From assembly GCA_016186995.1 (NCBI GenBank), contig JACPKQ010000007.1:62001-126000 (forward strand): a stretch of 64,000 bases of DNA, given 5' to 3'. This document shows positions 43,988 to 53,080 of the stretch, one piece after another. Within the stretch, counting starts at the first letter, position 1. The number at the start of each line of letters is the position of its first letter. A model generated the notes under the pieces. It was not told where the DNA came from. It made no database searches and worked only from the letters and a program-made list of their open reading frames with translations. Source of the stretch: Deltaproteobacteria bacterium. GTDB lineage: Bacteria > Bdellovibrionota > JACOXK01. The position numbers were made by a program, and so were the translations under genes.

Positions 43988-46084
43988 CTAAAAAAGAATG
44001 CTACCTACTTGATAAACAAGAAGTGCTGCAACGTAAGCAAGGGCAGTCATATAGGCAACCATAAAAAGTGGCCAACGCCACGAGTTTGTTTCACGTCTCA
44101 CAATGGCAATAGTTGACATACACTGGCAGGCAAAAACATAAAAAACAAGAAGACTCATGGCAACAAGTGGGGTTAAGTTAGTATCTCTTTGAAGGGATTC
44201 TCTTAAAGAGAGAGATTCTTCATCGGCCCCTTCAACTTGATAGATCGTTGCCATCGTGCTTACAAAAACTTCTCGTGCGGCAAAAGAAGCAACAAGACCA
44301 ATACCAATTTTCCAATCAAACCCAAGGGGTTTAATAACAGGTTCAATAAACTTTCCAATTCTTCCTGCATAGCTTTGTTCAAGCATGTTTGAAGAAACAA
44401 CTTGAGGTGAAGCACCTTCAAGAACAAGCTTATTTTCAAGTTCTGGATTTTTAGGAAAAGAGCTTAAAAGCCAAAGCACAATGGACATGCTTAAGATAAT
44501 TGTTCCAGCACGTCTTACAAACATTTTAGATCTGTTCCACATGTTTCTTAAAACAACTTTAAGTTGAGGCATTTTGTAAGTGGGAAGTTCTAAAATAACA
44601 GGAGGAGCTTCCCCTCGAAAAATAGTTTTCCTAAAAACCCAGGCTGCACCAATAACCCCTATAATTCCTAAAAGATAAAGACCAAAAAGAGTGACACCTG
44701 GAAGAGTGAGTCCAAAAGCAAGGGGTATAGCGGGTACAAAGGCTCCAATCAAAAGAGCATAAACAGGAAGTCTTGCTGAACATGTTGTAAGTGGTGCTAC
44801 AAGCATTGTTGTAAAACGATCTCTTTTGTTTTCAATCGTTCTGCAAGCCATAACTCCCGGAATGGCACAAGCAAAAGAGCTAAGAAGCGGAATAAAAGAT
44901 TTTCCAGAAAGCCCCACACGAGCCATCAGACGGTCCATTAAAAATGCAGCTCGTGCCATATAACCAGTATCTTCTAAAAGACAAATGAAGAAAAAAAGAA
45001 GAAGAATTTGAGGTAAAAAGATGATCACAGATCCCACGCCTCCAATCACACCTTCGACAAAAAGATCACGAAGAAAACTAGAGGGCACAATATTTTCAAC
45101 CTGAACGGAAAGCCATCCAAAAGTCGTATCAATCACATCCATAGGATAAGTAGCCCATGTAAAAATAGATTGGAAAAGAATGGCAATCAGTCCAAAAAAG
45201 ATAAAGGGGCCGGCGACCTTATGAAGAAGAACTTTGTCGATTTTTTCAGTCCATGTAATTTGGCTTTCAGAGGGGTGATGAAGTACTGTTGAAAGAATTT
45301 TTTCAATCCATTGGTATCGAGCACTAATTTCTTCTTCTGAAAAGTGAATACCTTGCCAGGCAAGTTGATTGAGACATTGTGTAAGGTATTTTTGTAAATC
45401 TTCTGGAAGTTTTAAAACTTGAGAGAGTGGAGAATTTTTAGTGCGTAAAAGTCCACGAGCATAAAAATCTGAAACTTCTTCAGCCACTAGGTTTTTTAAA
45501 ACAAGTTTTTGACTGACTCGAGAGCACAACTCTTCAAGTGGGGGTGAAAGCTTCCATTTTCTTTGTATATCAATAGATGTAAATTTTTCTTCTTCTAGAA
45601 AATCTTTAAGTGCTTGAATACCTAATTCAGAACGTGCCACCATGGGCACAACAGGAACACCTAATTTATTTGAAAGTTCTTCAATATTAATTTTTTTGTT
45701 ATGTCGTTGTGCGATATCCATCATGTTAAGGGCAATAATAATGGGAGTACCCGTTTCTTTGAGTTGTAAAGTTAAATAAAGGTGTCTTTCAAGATTATCG
45801 GCGTCAACAACGACCACAATAGCATGGGGTTTTTCTGTATCTTTTCTTAAACCTAGAAGAACTTCTTGTGCAATTTGTTCATCGGGCGATGTAGCATCCA
45901 AGCTATAAGTACCCGGAAGATCAAGAACAATAATGTTTTTCCCTTTTTTAGATTTAAAAGCACCTTCTTTTTTTTCAACTGTAACCCCACCATAATTAGC
46001 AATTTTTTGCTGGCTTCCTGTAAGAGCATTAAAAACGGTTGTTTTTCCAGAGTTTGGATTACCGGCAAGAGCAATGCGTATCAT
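43988..46084 (-). CDS. feoB: Ferrous iron transport protein B
   Basis: 698 residues. An N-terminal G-domain has G1 GNPNSGKT (8-15), G3 DLPGTYSL and G4 ALNMMD; the Fe(II) membrane region follows, with about ten TM segments and gate motifs such as CAIPGVMACRTIE and CSARLPVYALLIGAF. It takes up ferrous iron under low oxygen. Its ATG overlaps the stop of the MarR-FeoA gene by 4 bases, so the two are coupled. Confidence 0.97.
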   Translation of the reverse strand: MIRIALAGNPNSGKTTVFNALTGSQQKIANYGGVTVEKKEGAFKSKKGKNIIVLDLPGTYSLDATSPDEQIAQEVLLGLRKDTEKPHAIVVVVDADNLERHLYLTLQLKETGTPIIIALNMMDIAQRHNKKINIEELSNKLGVPVVPMVARSELGIQALKDFLEEEKFTSIDIQRKWKLSPPLEELCSRVSQKLVLKNLVAEEVSDFYARGLLRTKNSPLSQVLKLPEDLQKYLTQCLNQLAWQGIHFSEEEISARYQWIEKILSTVLHHPSESQITWTEKIDKVLLHKVAGPFIFFGLIAILFQSIFTWATYPMDVIDTTFGWLSVQVENIVPSSFLRDLFVEGVIGGVGSVIIFLPQILLLFFFICLLEDTGYMARAAFLMDRLMARVGLSGKSFIPLLSSFACAIPGVMACRTIENKRDRFTTMLVAPLTTCSARLPVYALLIGAFVPAIPLAFGLTLPGVTLFGLYLLGIIGVIGAAWVFRKTIFRGEAPPVILELPTYKMPQLKVVLRNMWNRSKMFVRRAGTIILSMSIVLWLLSSFPKNPELENKLVLEGASPQVVSSNMLEQSYAGRIGKFIEPVIKPLGFDWKIGIGLVASFAAREVFVSTMATIYQVEGADEESLSLRESLQRDTNLTPLVAMSLLVFYVFACQCMSTIAIVRRETNSWRWPLFMVAYMTALAYVAALLVYQVGSILF

Positions 46085-46758
46085 ACATAAACCTCTTCAG
46101 AGAGGCTTACTTCAATTTGTGAAGCTTCTTGTTTTCGAATCGAGACAAGAGAACCTCTTACCTGAATTTCAAACGGATCTCCTAAAGGAGCTATTTTTAA
46201 AAGTTTAATTTTTGTTCCTGAAAGAACTCCCATTTCCATGAGACGTGTTTTAGTAGAGCCATCTGAACGAATAGATTCAATGCGAGCCACTTGTCCTGGT
46301 TTAAGTTGATCCGCGGTGAGAGGAATCGACATAGAGTGATTGAGCTTTTGTAATGTGTTGAAAAATAAATCGACCTCACCGGGGTTTAAAATTTCTCTAA
46401 TTTTTTTTGTGAGATTTTTGTGAAACTGTGTGTGCCAGTAGTTGAGTTTGTTTCCACGTTCAGTGAGTTCAAGAGAAACAATTCTACGATCTGATTCATC
46501 GCGCGTTCTTTTAAGATATTTTTTTTCCTCAATGCGGTTTACAAGTGAGGTCAGAGAGGATTGTGTAATTTGAAGATCCTGTGCAATAACATTCATAGGT
46601 TGAGGCGCTTCGTATTTTCCTAATTCGTAAACAACGTGAATTTCGGTATAGGTAAGATCTTTGGCCAACAATTCATTTTCAAATGCTTTTTCTTCAATTT
46701 CATGTACACGATTGATAAAATTAAAAAGCCACTGATTGTACTTATCCGGTTGATACAT
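46081..46758 (-). CDS. MarR-family regulator fused to a FeoA (SH3-like) domain
   Basis: 225 residues, start chosen at the ATG after GGGGGA (a TTG lies one codon earlier). Residues 1-145 are a MarR winged helix: DLQITQSSLTSLVNRIEEKKYL recognition helix and the wing KRTRDESDRRIVSL. Residues 150-222 are FeoA-like: LTADQLKPGQVARIESI...LMEMGVLSGTKIKLLK...FEIQVRGSLVSIRK. FeoA normally helps FeoB; DtxR regulators carry a similar domain. The fusion likely couples iron sensing or FeoB interaction to repression of its own operon. Confidence 0.9.
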   Translation of the reverse strand: MYQPDKYNQWLFNFINRVHEIEEKAFENELLAKDLTYTEIHVVYELGKYEAPQPMNVIAQDLQITQSSLTSLVNRIEEKKYLKRTRDESDRRIVSLELTERGNKLNYWHTQFHKNLTKKIREILNPGEVDLFFNTLQKLNHSMSIPLTADQLKPGQVARIESIRSDGSTKTRLMEMGVLSGTKIKLLKIAPLGDPFEIQVRGSLVSIRKQEASQIEVSLSEEVYV

Positions 46759-46778
46759 CAATCCCCCACCATTATAAT
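46750..46778 (+). promoter_or_regulatory. Sigma-70-type promoter reading toward the membrane protein
   Basis: TTGATA and TATAAT are separated by exactly 17 bp on the plus strand. The start would be near 46785, just before the palindromic operator, and would transcribe the gene at 46901. It overlaps the first codons of the regulator on the opposite strand. Confidence 0.5.
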
Positions 46779-46792
46779 GTTTGAATGCCTAA

Positions 46793-46807
46793 TAGTTAGG
46801 CTAACTA
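46793..46807. promoter_or_regulatory. Palindromic operator for the MarR-FeoA regulator
   Basis: TAGTTAG-G-CTAACTA is a perfect 7-1-7 palindrome in the divergent control region; a second overlapping pair (ATAGTTA/TAACTAT) extends it. The core TTAGGCTAA equals the centre of the DtxR/IdeR iron box. A minus-strand TTGACT (46827-46832) lies one helical turn away, so binding would block the feo promoter. Confidence 0.65.
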
Positions 46808-46900
46808 ACTATTTTTAGTGTAGAAAGTCAATCCCCTTTTAAGTTATTGAAATTCCAAGGGGGATAGACAATAATAATAGTTATAAGAGAGGTATTGCTT

Positions 46901-47710
46901 GTGATTTTGTCATTACACGACATTTTTTTCCAATTTACTGTCCTTTTTGGGGTGGGTATTTTTCTCCTTTTAATACCTTTGCCAGTCAAATTTATAGGGG
47001 AAAAGTTTTTCGAATCACAAACATGGTTTGCTGTAGGTTGTCTTTCTTTAGGTTTATTAGGACGCTTTTATCAGTTTATCTCGCAGCACAGGGAGCTTCC
47101 TTTTTATCTTTTTCTTTATGTTTTGGTGGTGGGGCTTTCTTTTCTTTATGTTCGTTTTTTAAGAGAAACCCAATTTCAAAGTGCTAAAGTGGTTCTTTTT
47201 CTTCAAGCTGTGCTTATTATTGTAGGACTCTATTTTCATGCAGGAGATCTTTCAAGAAATCGTTTTTATTTTGAAAACATAGGTATTTTTACACAATTTT
47301 TAATGTCTTCTTTTTTATTGGGTTCTGTTTTTACCTCGATGATGCTCTGTCATTGGTTTTTTATGAATCATAAACTTCCTATTAAGTATTTAAAAAGAAT
47401 GAGTCAGATTTTTACGTTTTCTCTGATTGCTAAAATATTTTTTACAGGCGTTGTTCTCTGGGTTTGGAAAATTTACTTTTCAGATGATTTTTCACGTCTT
47501 GTTGCCTTTGAGGGTGGGTTTATATACCTCATGATGCGATTTATATTAGGGCTTTTATTTCCATTGATTCTGGCTTTTGGAACAGAGGTTACTATTAAAC
47601 TTCCCACAAATCATGCAGCTATTGGTATTCTTTATGTAGCTGTTATTTTCATTTTTATGGGTGAGGTGTTAGGGCAATACCTTTCATTAATACAGAGGAT
47701 CCCACTTTAA
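46901..47710 (+). CDS. Integral membrane protein, function unknown
   Basis: About 269 residues. The GTG start 8 bases after GAGAGG is preferred to a TTG two codons earlier. There are about eight hydrophobic segments with a few charged loops. One region resembles NrfD-like subunits but no conserved residue is certain. It is divergent from the Feo operon and shares its operator region, so it could be iron-regulated. Confidence 0.65.
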   Translation: MILSLHDIFFQFTVLFGVGIFLLLIPLPVKFIGEKFFESQTWFAVGCLSLGLLGRFYQFISQHRELPFYLFLYVLVVGLSFLYVRFLRETQFQSAKVVLFLQAVLIIVGLYFHAGDLSRNRFYFENIGIFTQFLMSSFLLGSVFTSMMLCHWFFMNHKLPIKYLKRMSQIFTFSLIAKIFFTGVVLWVWKIYFSDDFSRLVAFEGGFIYLMMRFILGLLFPLILAFGTEVTIKLPTNHAAIGILYVAVIFIFMGEVLGQYLSLIQRIPL

Positions 47711-47717
47711 GTTTAAT

Positions 47718-48260
47718 ATGAGACTTTTTTTATCTATAGATATTGACCGTTCTGTTTTGTTAAAAGTTGAAGAGATTCAAAAAGAGATCAAGCAAAAAGT
47801 AGGTTTTAATTGGGTGCCACCAGAAAATTTTCATATTACGCTTAAGTTTCTAGATGCCTTTAAAAAAGATCAGGTAGAAGGGCTTAAAATTCTTTTAGGA
47901 AGTATTAAACTACCTTCTTTTAAATTAAGTTTAGAAAAACTTGAACTTTTTCCAACAGTTTCCGAACCCAAAGTTTTTATTTATTCTTTAGGTGGGGATA
48001 GTGAAAGGCTTGAAGAATTGCATGAGCTTATTGAAAAAAGTTGTCGCACACTGGGCTTTGCAAGAGAAAAAAGAAAGTTTCATCCACATTTAACATTAGC
48101 TCGAGTTAAAAAATTAAGTGAGGTTAAAAAAGTGTTTTCTTATTTAAATAAAAAATGTGGATTAGAGTTTAACGTTAATAGTTTTTGTCTTATGCACAGT
48201 ACTCTCACCCCTGAAGGTGCCCAATACTCACTGATTAAGGAGTTTAAACTTCATGAATAA
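47718..48260 (+). CDS. thpR: RNA 2',3'-cyclic phosphodiesterase
   Basis: 180 residues with both 2H motifs: FHITLKF (about 40) and FHPHLTLARVK (about 127). These catalytic His-x-Thr/Leu pairs define the 2H phosphoesterase family, formerly called 2'-5' RNA ligase. It opens cyclic phosphates on RNA ends. The 3' end overlaps the next gene by 8 bases. Confidence 0.92.
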   Translation: MRLFLSIDIDRSVLLKVEEIQKEIKQKVGFNWVPPENFHITLKFLDAFKKDQVEGLKILLGSIKLPSFKLSLEKLELFPTVSEPKVFIYSLGGDSERLEELHELIEKSCRTLGFAREKRKFHPHLTLARVKKLSEVKKVFSYLNKKCGLEFNVNSFCLMHSTLTPEGAQYSLIKEFKLHE

Positions 48261-48912
48261 ATATAAATCTTTTCTATTGGGTAAAAGTGCTCAAGATCGA
48301 AATATAGAGGGTTTTGAATTTGGTACAAGTGGGCGTTCACTTCATATTTATGGCGGTATTCATGGAGATGAACCAGAAAGTGTCGATGTTCTCTTACGAT
48401 TCATAGAAGTTTTGAAAGAAGAGGGAAGTGTGTATGATGGTAAACATGTTTATATTATTCCTAATTTAAATCCTGATGGATGGTTTTTAAAAACACGTGT
48501 GAATGCCAATAAGGTAGATTTAAATAGAAATTTTCCAAGTAGTAATTGGAGCCCTCAATTTGAACTTTTAAAAAACAATCCTGGCAAAAAACCTCTTTCA
48601 GAACCTGAAATAAAATTGTTAGTACAGTTTGTTGAAAAACATCCTCCACAAGTTGTTCTTTCTGTGCATTCTTGGTTACCTCAAGTAAATTATGATGGCC
48701 CTGCGCTTTCGATAGCACGCACACTTGCTAAGGCCACAGGCTATAAAGTGACCGATCACATAGGATATGCAACGCCAGGCTCTTTAGGGGCTTGGTTGGG
48801 GGATGATCAAAAAATTCCTGTTGTTACGCTTGAGGTGCCTGAAAAAACAAATTTTGACAGAGTGTGGATGGAGAACAAAAAAGCCCTTTTAACCTTTATC
48901 AAAAAGGCATAG
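48253..48912 (+). CDS. M14-family zinc peptidase (murein peptide amidase-like)
   Basis: 219 residues, near the 240 of MpaA. The zinc ligands are in GGIHGDEPES (H37, E40) and a later His in VVLSVHSWLP; the substrate residues NRNFPSSNW and catalytic Glu in VTLEVPE are present. It lacks a signal peptide, as expected for a cytoplasmic muropeptide recycling enzyme. The family is secure; the substrate is inferred. Confidence 0.88.
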   Translation: MNKYKSFLLGKSAQDRNIEGFEFGTSGRSLHIYGGIHGDEPESVDVLLRFIEVLKEEGSVYDGKHVYIIPNLNPDGWFLKTRVNANKVDLNRNFPSSNWSPQFELLKNNPGKKPLSEPEIKLLVQFVEKHPPQVVLSVHSWLPQVNYDGPALSIARTLAKATGYKVTDHIGYATPGSLGAWLGDDQKIPVVTLEVPEKTNFDRVWMENKKALLTFIKKA

Positions 48913-48982
48913 CTCTTATTTTGAGTAATAATTGGGCATTTTTTTGACTTTTAGGGTTTTCTCCGAGATACTTCAGAAAGAA

Positions 48983-50917
48983 ATGAGAGATCTCTCTCGA
49001 AAAGACGACGTTCTTGTCATATCTGATGATTCTCAATTTTTGAAATCATTTCTTGAAAAGTTTCAAGATCCTTTATTTTCTTTTTCCTATTTTTCAAGTA
49101 AAGAAGAGGCTCAAGATTTTTTGAAGGTCCGAAAACCGCTTATTATTTTAGGTGGAGAAAACTTTGTTTCCTTTCTTGAAGAAGCAAAAAAAGTTTCGCC
49201 TTATTCTGTAAGAGTTTTTTTGTCTGAAGAAAATAATTTAGAAACAATTCAAGAGGCCATTAATCAAGCTGATGTTTATCGTGTCATTTCTTCTGATTCT
49301 GATCTGATTCATTTAAGAAAAACACTTCGAGAGGTAAGAGAATACGGCATGATTTATAGTGAAAACCAAAAACTTCTTCAAAAAGCAGAAGAGCAATCTT
49401 TAGAATTAGATCAGATGATTCTTTCTTTAGAAAAAAATATTGAAGAAAGAACAAAAATACTAGCAGAATCTCGTCTTGAAATTTCTCAAACTGAAGCTGA
49501 GTTAGAGCATCTTAATAAATTTCTTAAGAACATTAGTATGGCTATGACTATAGAGGATATTAAAGTATGGCTTGAAAAAGAGCTTAAAAACATTCTTCCT
49601 ATTGATGAACTTTCTTTAGTGGTGAACGAGCCGCAACCACGGGGTTTTAAGAATGCCGATAAATTTACGGTGGCTTTTCCTCTTATTTACGGAACAAAAC
49701 TTTTAGGACATTTTTATTTACGTGGAAAAGATGAAGAACTTTTAAAACAAGCAGAACTTCTTCTAGGGTTTTTACAACAAGTAACTCATACTATTGCTAT
49801 TACGGTTGATCGTATTCAATCTTTTGAAGCGATTGCTCAAGATAAAAAGGCATGGGAGGCTTCTTTTGATGCGATTGTCGATCCGGTTGCTATTTTAAAT
49901 CATCATTATGAAGTGATTCGTGCGAATTCAGCTTATGCTCGTGCAAGTGGAACCTCTCTTCAAAAACTTTTTGGAAGAAAATGTTATGAAGTTTTTGAAA
50001 ATAGAAAAACATTTTGTGAGGGGTGTTATGTAAAAGAAGCATTTTCAGCTAACCAAGGTGTCATGTCTGATATTTCAAGTTTAAAACAAAATAAAAAGTA
50101 TAAGGCAACAAGTTACCCAGTTTTGGACAAAAACGGAAAAGTAAAATTTATTGTTCAGTATTATAAGGATGTGACTCGAGAACACAGTTATAGGGATCAG
50201 CTTGTAAGAGCTGAAAAAACAGCAGAATTGGGCATTTTAGCAGGAAGTATTGCCCATGAAATTAATAATCCGTTAGGGGGTATTTTGGCTTTTGTGCAAA
50301 TTCTTAAGTCTGAACTACAAGAAAAAGAACCACTTTTTGAAGATATTCTTGATATTGAAGAAGCGGCACTTCGTTGTAAACGTATTATTGAAAATCTGCT
50401 TAAATTTGCAAGACAGTCTAGAGATGAGAAAAGAAAAAAATATTACCTTCAAAATATTTTAAAACTTTCTATTGCGTTGATTGAGTTTCAAGCCAAACAT
50501 TTTAATATTTCAATCACAAAAAAAATATCTTCAAAACCTATTTATATTTTAGGGCACTTCAATCAACTCTGGCAGGCAATTGTAAATATATTAGAAAATG
50601 CCATTGAAGCTGTAGTTGAAAAAAAAGAGGGGGCAAAAAAAATAAAAATTACTGTGCAAACCTTTTCGAAGAAAACGGAGAAAGGTATAGAAAAATGTGT
50701 ACGTATTGCTCTTATCAATAATGGTAAACCCATTTCAAAGTCTGAGTTATCAAAAATTTTTGATCCTCTTTACACCACAAAAGACCCACAAAAAAATCCA
50801 GGGCTTGGGCTTTCCATGAGTCAGAGTATTGTACAAGATCATGGTGGGCAATTAAGAGTGTATCAAACCCCCAAAAAAGAGACAGTATTTGCCATAACGC
50901 TGCCTGTTTTTGAGTAA
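48983..50917 (+). CDS. PAS-containing histidine kinase with degenerate receiver
   Basis: 644 residues from the ATG at 48983; a TTG 17 codons earlier has no better ribosome site. Residues 10-120 fold like a receiver domain but the phosphoacceptor Asp is replaced (KPLIILGGENF). A long coiled coil, a GAF-like region and a PAS domain with a Cys-rich loop (CYEVFENRKTFCEGC) follow. HisKA has SIAHEINNPLGG and HATPase has IVNILENAIEA and NPGLGLSMSQSI. It is the likely partner of the NtrC-type regulator 147 bases downstream. Confidence 0.92.
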   Translation: MRDLSRKDDVLVISDDSQFLKSFLEKFQDPLFSFSYFSSKEEAQDFLKVRKPLIILGGENFVSFLEEAKKVSPYSVRVFLSEENNLETIQEAINQADVYRVISSDSDLIHLRKTLREVREYGMIYSENQKLLQKAEEQSLELDQMILSLEKNIEERTKILAESRLEISQTEAELEHLNKFLKNISMAMTIEDIKVWLEKELKNILPIDELSLVVNEPQPRGFKNADKFTVAFPLIYGTKLLGHFYLRGKDEELLKQAELLLGFLQQVTHTIAITVDRIQSFEAIAQDKKAWEASFDAIVDPVAILNHHYEVIRANSAYARASGTSLQKLFGRKCYEVFENRKTFCEGCYVKEAFSANQGVMSDISSLKQNKKYKATSYPVLDKNGKVKFIVQYYKDVTREHSYRDQLVRAEKTAELGILAGSIAHEINNPLGGILAFVQILKSELQEKEPLFEDILDIEEAALRCKRIIENLLKFARQSRDEKRKKYYLQNILKLSIALIEFQAKHFNISITKKISSKPIYILGHFNQLWQAIVNILENAIEAVVEKKEGAKKIKITVQTFSKKTEKGIEKCVRIALINNGKPISKSELSKIFDPLYTTKDPQKNPGLGLSMSQSIVQDHGGQLRVYQTPKKETVFAITLPVFE

Positions 50918-51064
50918 AATTGACAGAAAAGTAATCAAAATGATACTGTGAATTTAGGGTTATGGTTGTGTTGCTGTTCTCAATTTTTCAATCGTACGTG
51001 TAGAAGTAGGGTTGCTTGTTGATTACTTTTCATCCCTTATGGAGAGGAGACGGGCAAGACTATT

Positions 51065-52447
51065 ATGTCTTTAAAAAAAATTCTCATTATCGATGACGAA
51101 TCTTCCTGCCGAATAGCTCTTGGAAAATTTCTCACAAAAGAAAATTACGATGTTAAATCTGTTCGAAAAGGTGAAGAAGCTTTAGAACTTTTTAAAAACC
51201 AACATTTTGATCTTGTCATTACTGATTTAAAAATGCCAGATGTAGATGGCATGGAAATTGTTTCTTTCATTTCAAAAAATTTTCCAGAAACACATTCTAT
51301 TGTGATGACGGGTTTTGGAAGTATTGAATCTTCTATTGAAGCTTTAAAAAGAGGAGCCTTTCACTACATTACAAAACCGTTTCGTCTTGAAGAAATAAAA
51401 AATCTTGTTCAAAAAGCAATAGGTGAAAAAGAACTTCAAAAAGCAAATCAACTTTACAGAAAAGAGCTTCAAGCAACTTATCAGTTTGAAAACATTATAG
51501 GCGAAAGTCGTAAAATGAAAGACGTTTTTGAACTTATTGAAAAGGTGGCGGTTACTGATTGTACGGTGCTTATAACGGGCGAAAGTGGTACTGGGAAAGA
51601 ACTTGTGGTACGGGCTATCCATTATAATAGTTTAAGGTCTAAAAAACCCTTGGTTACAGTTAATTGTGGAGCTATTCCTGAAAGCCTTCTTGAATCAGAG
51701 CTTTTTGGGCATATGAAAGGTTCGTTCACAGGGGCCATTTCTAATAGAGAGGGGCGTTTTGAAACGGCAGACAAGGGGACCCTTTTTTTAGATGAAATTG
51801 GAAGCATGCCTTTCGCTTTACAAGTAAAACTTCTTCGTGTTCTTCAAACAAAGTCTTTTGATCCTGTCGGAGGAAAAACAAGACAAGTTGATGTTCGAAT
51901 TATAGCTGCTACGAATCGTGATTTAGAGCAAGCAGTGAACAAAAATGAGTTTCGTGAAGATCTTTTCTATCGCTTGAATGTTATTCCTATTCACATTGCT
52001 CCTTTAAGAGAGCGAAAAGAAGATATACCCCTGTTGATTGACCACTTTGTTAAAAACTTTAATAAAAGAAATCCTAACAAGAAGGTATCAGGTATTTCAG
52101 GAGAAGCCCTTCGTATTATGCTCGATTATGATTGGCCGGGTAATGTAAGACAGCTTGAAAATATTATTGAAAGAATTTTAATACTCAAGGAAAAAGGGGG
52201 TATTCTTCCAAAAGACTTGCCACTTAAAATGTATCAAGATCAAAATGGTAAAAAACACTTTGATGTTTCTATTCCAGAAGATGGTCTTGATTTTAATAAT
52301 ATGATTGATGAATTTGAAGAGAATATTTTAAGACAGGCGCTTCATCAAACAAAGTGGAATCAAAACAAAGCTGCAAAACTTTTAAAATTAAAACGCACCA
52401 CTCTTATCGAAAAACTCAAAAGAAAAAAAATCTCAAAACCTCTTTAA
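51065..52447 (+). CDS. NtrC-family sigma-54-dependent response regulator
   Basis: 460 residues: receiver (1-120, Asp54 in LVITDLKMP), AAA+ domain (about 140-380, Walker A GESGTGKE, Walker B GTLFLDEIGSM) and a C-terminal Fis-type HTH (NQNKAAKLLKLKRTTLIEKLKRKKI). The loop that contacts sigma-54 reads GSFTGA where GAFTGA is usual; the key Thr is kept. It should activate sigma-54 promoters, and a perfect one lies 0.6 kb downstream. The upstream kinase is its probable partner. Confidence 0.96.
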   Translation: MSLKKILIIDDESSCRIALGKFLTKENYDVKSVRKGEEALELFKNQHFDLVITDLKMPDVDGMEIVSFISKNFPETHSIVMTGFGSIESSIEALKRGAFHYITKPFRLEEIKNLVQKAIGEKELQKANQLYRKELQATYQFENIIGESRKMKDVFELIEKVAVTDCTVLITGESGTGKELVVRAIHYNSLRSKKPLVTVNCGAIPESLLESELFGHMKGSFTGAISNREGRFETADKGTLFLDEIGSMPFALQVKLLRVLQTKSFDPVGGKTRQVDVRIIAATNRDLEQAVNKNEFREDLFYRLNVIPIHIAPLRERKEDIPLLIDHFVKNFNKRNPNKKVSGISGEALRIMLDYDWPGNVRQLENIIERILILKEKGGILPKDLPLKMYQDQNGKKHFDVSIPEDGLDFNNMIDEFEENILRQALHQTKWNQNKAAKLLKLKRTTLIEKLKRKKISKPL

Positions 52448-52786
52448 AAAATACAAAAGTCAGTAAATTATTTTATGCTGTTTGTTGTTTTAGAAATATC
52501 AAACTTCCAAGCCATGAGGAGGCATAACCATATCTCCTAATGAGCCCGCTGTAAGATTGAGAATGTTGAAGTCCACCCTCTCCCTAGCCCTCTCCCATCA
52601 AGGGAGAGGGAATAGCTGATAACTACCAGGAAGTGACATCGGAATTCACTGCTATAAACCAGGGGACCTCCTCGGCCACTTCTGTGGCCTCGAGGTGAAA
52701 TGCACGCAGTGCATTTCATCCTGGTGTTCGCGAGATGGTGATTCATCTGCTTGAGAAATGTTTGACAGTCTTGTAACGTGGGCCGG
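52448..52786. other. Intergenic region with palindromes
   Basis: It holds REP-like hairpins (next entry) and no convincing gene. An open frame on the minus strand (52537-52821) reads through the repeats and looks like an artefact. Confidence 0.5.
52566..52735. repeat. REP-like hairpin cluster
   Basis: Inverted repeats include CCCTCTCCC/GGGAGAGGG (52588-52610) preceded by a second CCCTCTCCC, GGCCAC/GTGGCC, and GAAATGCAC/GTGCATTTC with a 3-base loop. The segment CATCCTGGTGTTCGCGAGA near 52719 differs at only two positions from CATCCTGATGTTCGCAAGA near 39182. Confidence 0.6.
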
Positions 52787-52960
52787 ATGAAAAAAGCCAA
52801 AATTCGAGATTTCTCATTCAAAGATTTTATCTTGGATCAACTTTCTGACTTGCCCGAGACGATTGCTTCTCCAATGTTTAGCAGCTACGGTCTTTACTCC
52901 AACGATATATTCTTCGGGATCATAAACGATGGCATCCTTAAGATTAAAGCAACCTGTTAG
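52787..52960 (+). pseudogene. Truncated TfoX N-terminal domain
   Basis: 57 residues (MKKAKIRDFSFKDF...). LSDLPETIASPMFSSYGLYS and FFGIINDGILKIKA match the first half of TfoX_N, a 90-residue competence-related domain, whose second half (after the ILKIK strand) is missing. The frame ends in a TAG; the downstream DNA holds no continuation in any frame. It has no strong ribosome site. I read it as a gene remnant. Confidence 0.6.
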
Positions 52961-53031
52961 ATTTGTGACGCTGTCTAATATTTGAATACTTTTGAGTATG
53001 GAAAAGGGGTACGTTTAAGCTTGAAAAGGGG

Positions 53032-53047
53032 TGGCACGTGAGTTGCA
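53032..53047 (+). promoter_or_regulatory. Sigma-54 promoter (perfect -24/-12)
   Basis: TGGCACGTGAGTTGCA matches the consensus exactly, including the G after CAC. The start is near 53058, about 23 bases before the lipoprotein ATG. Confidence 0.9.
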
Positions 53048-53080
53048 AAGAAAACCCCTATCTTGAAAAAAGGGGGGACC

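Noticed and set aside
50918-51064. Sigma-54 promoter for the NtrC gene
   Set aside because: GG...GC pairs occur (TGG...TTGC) but the spacing is 7, not 10; the kinase and regulator genes are probably cotranscribed.
52537-52821. 94-residue minus-strand frame
   Set aside because: It reads through the REP hairpins, has no ribosome site and overlaps the tfoX remnant.
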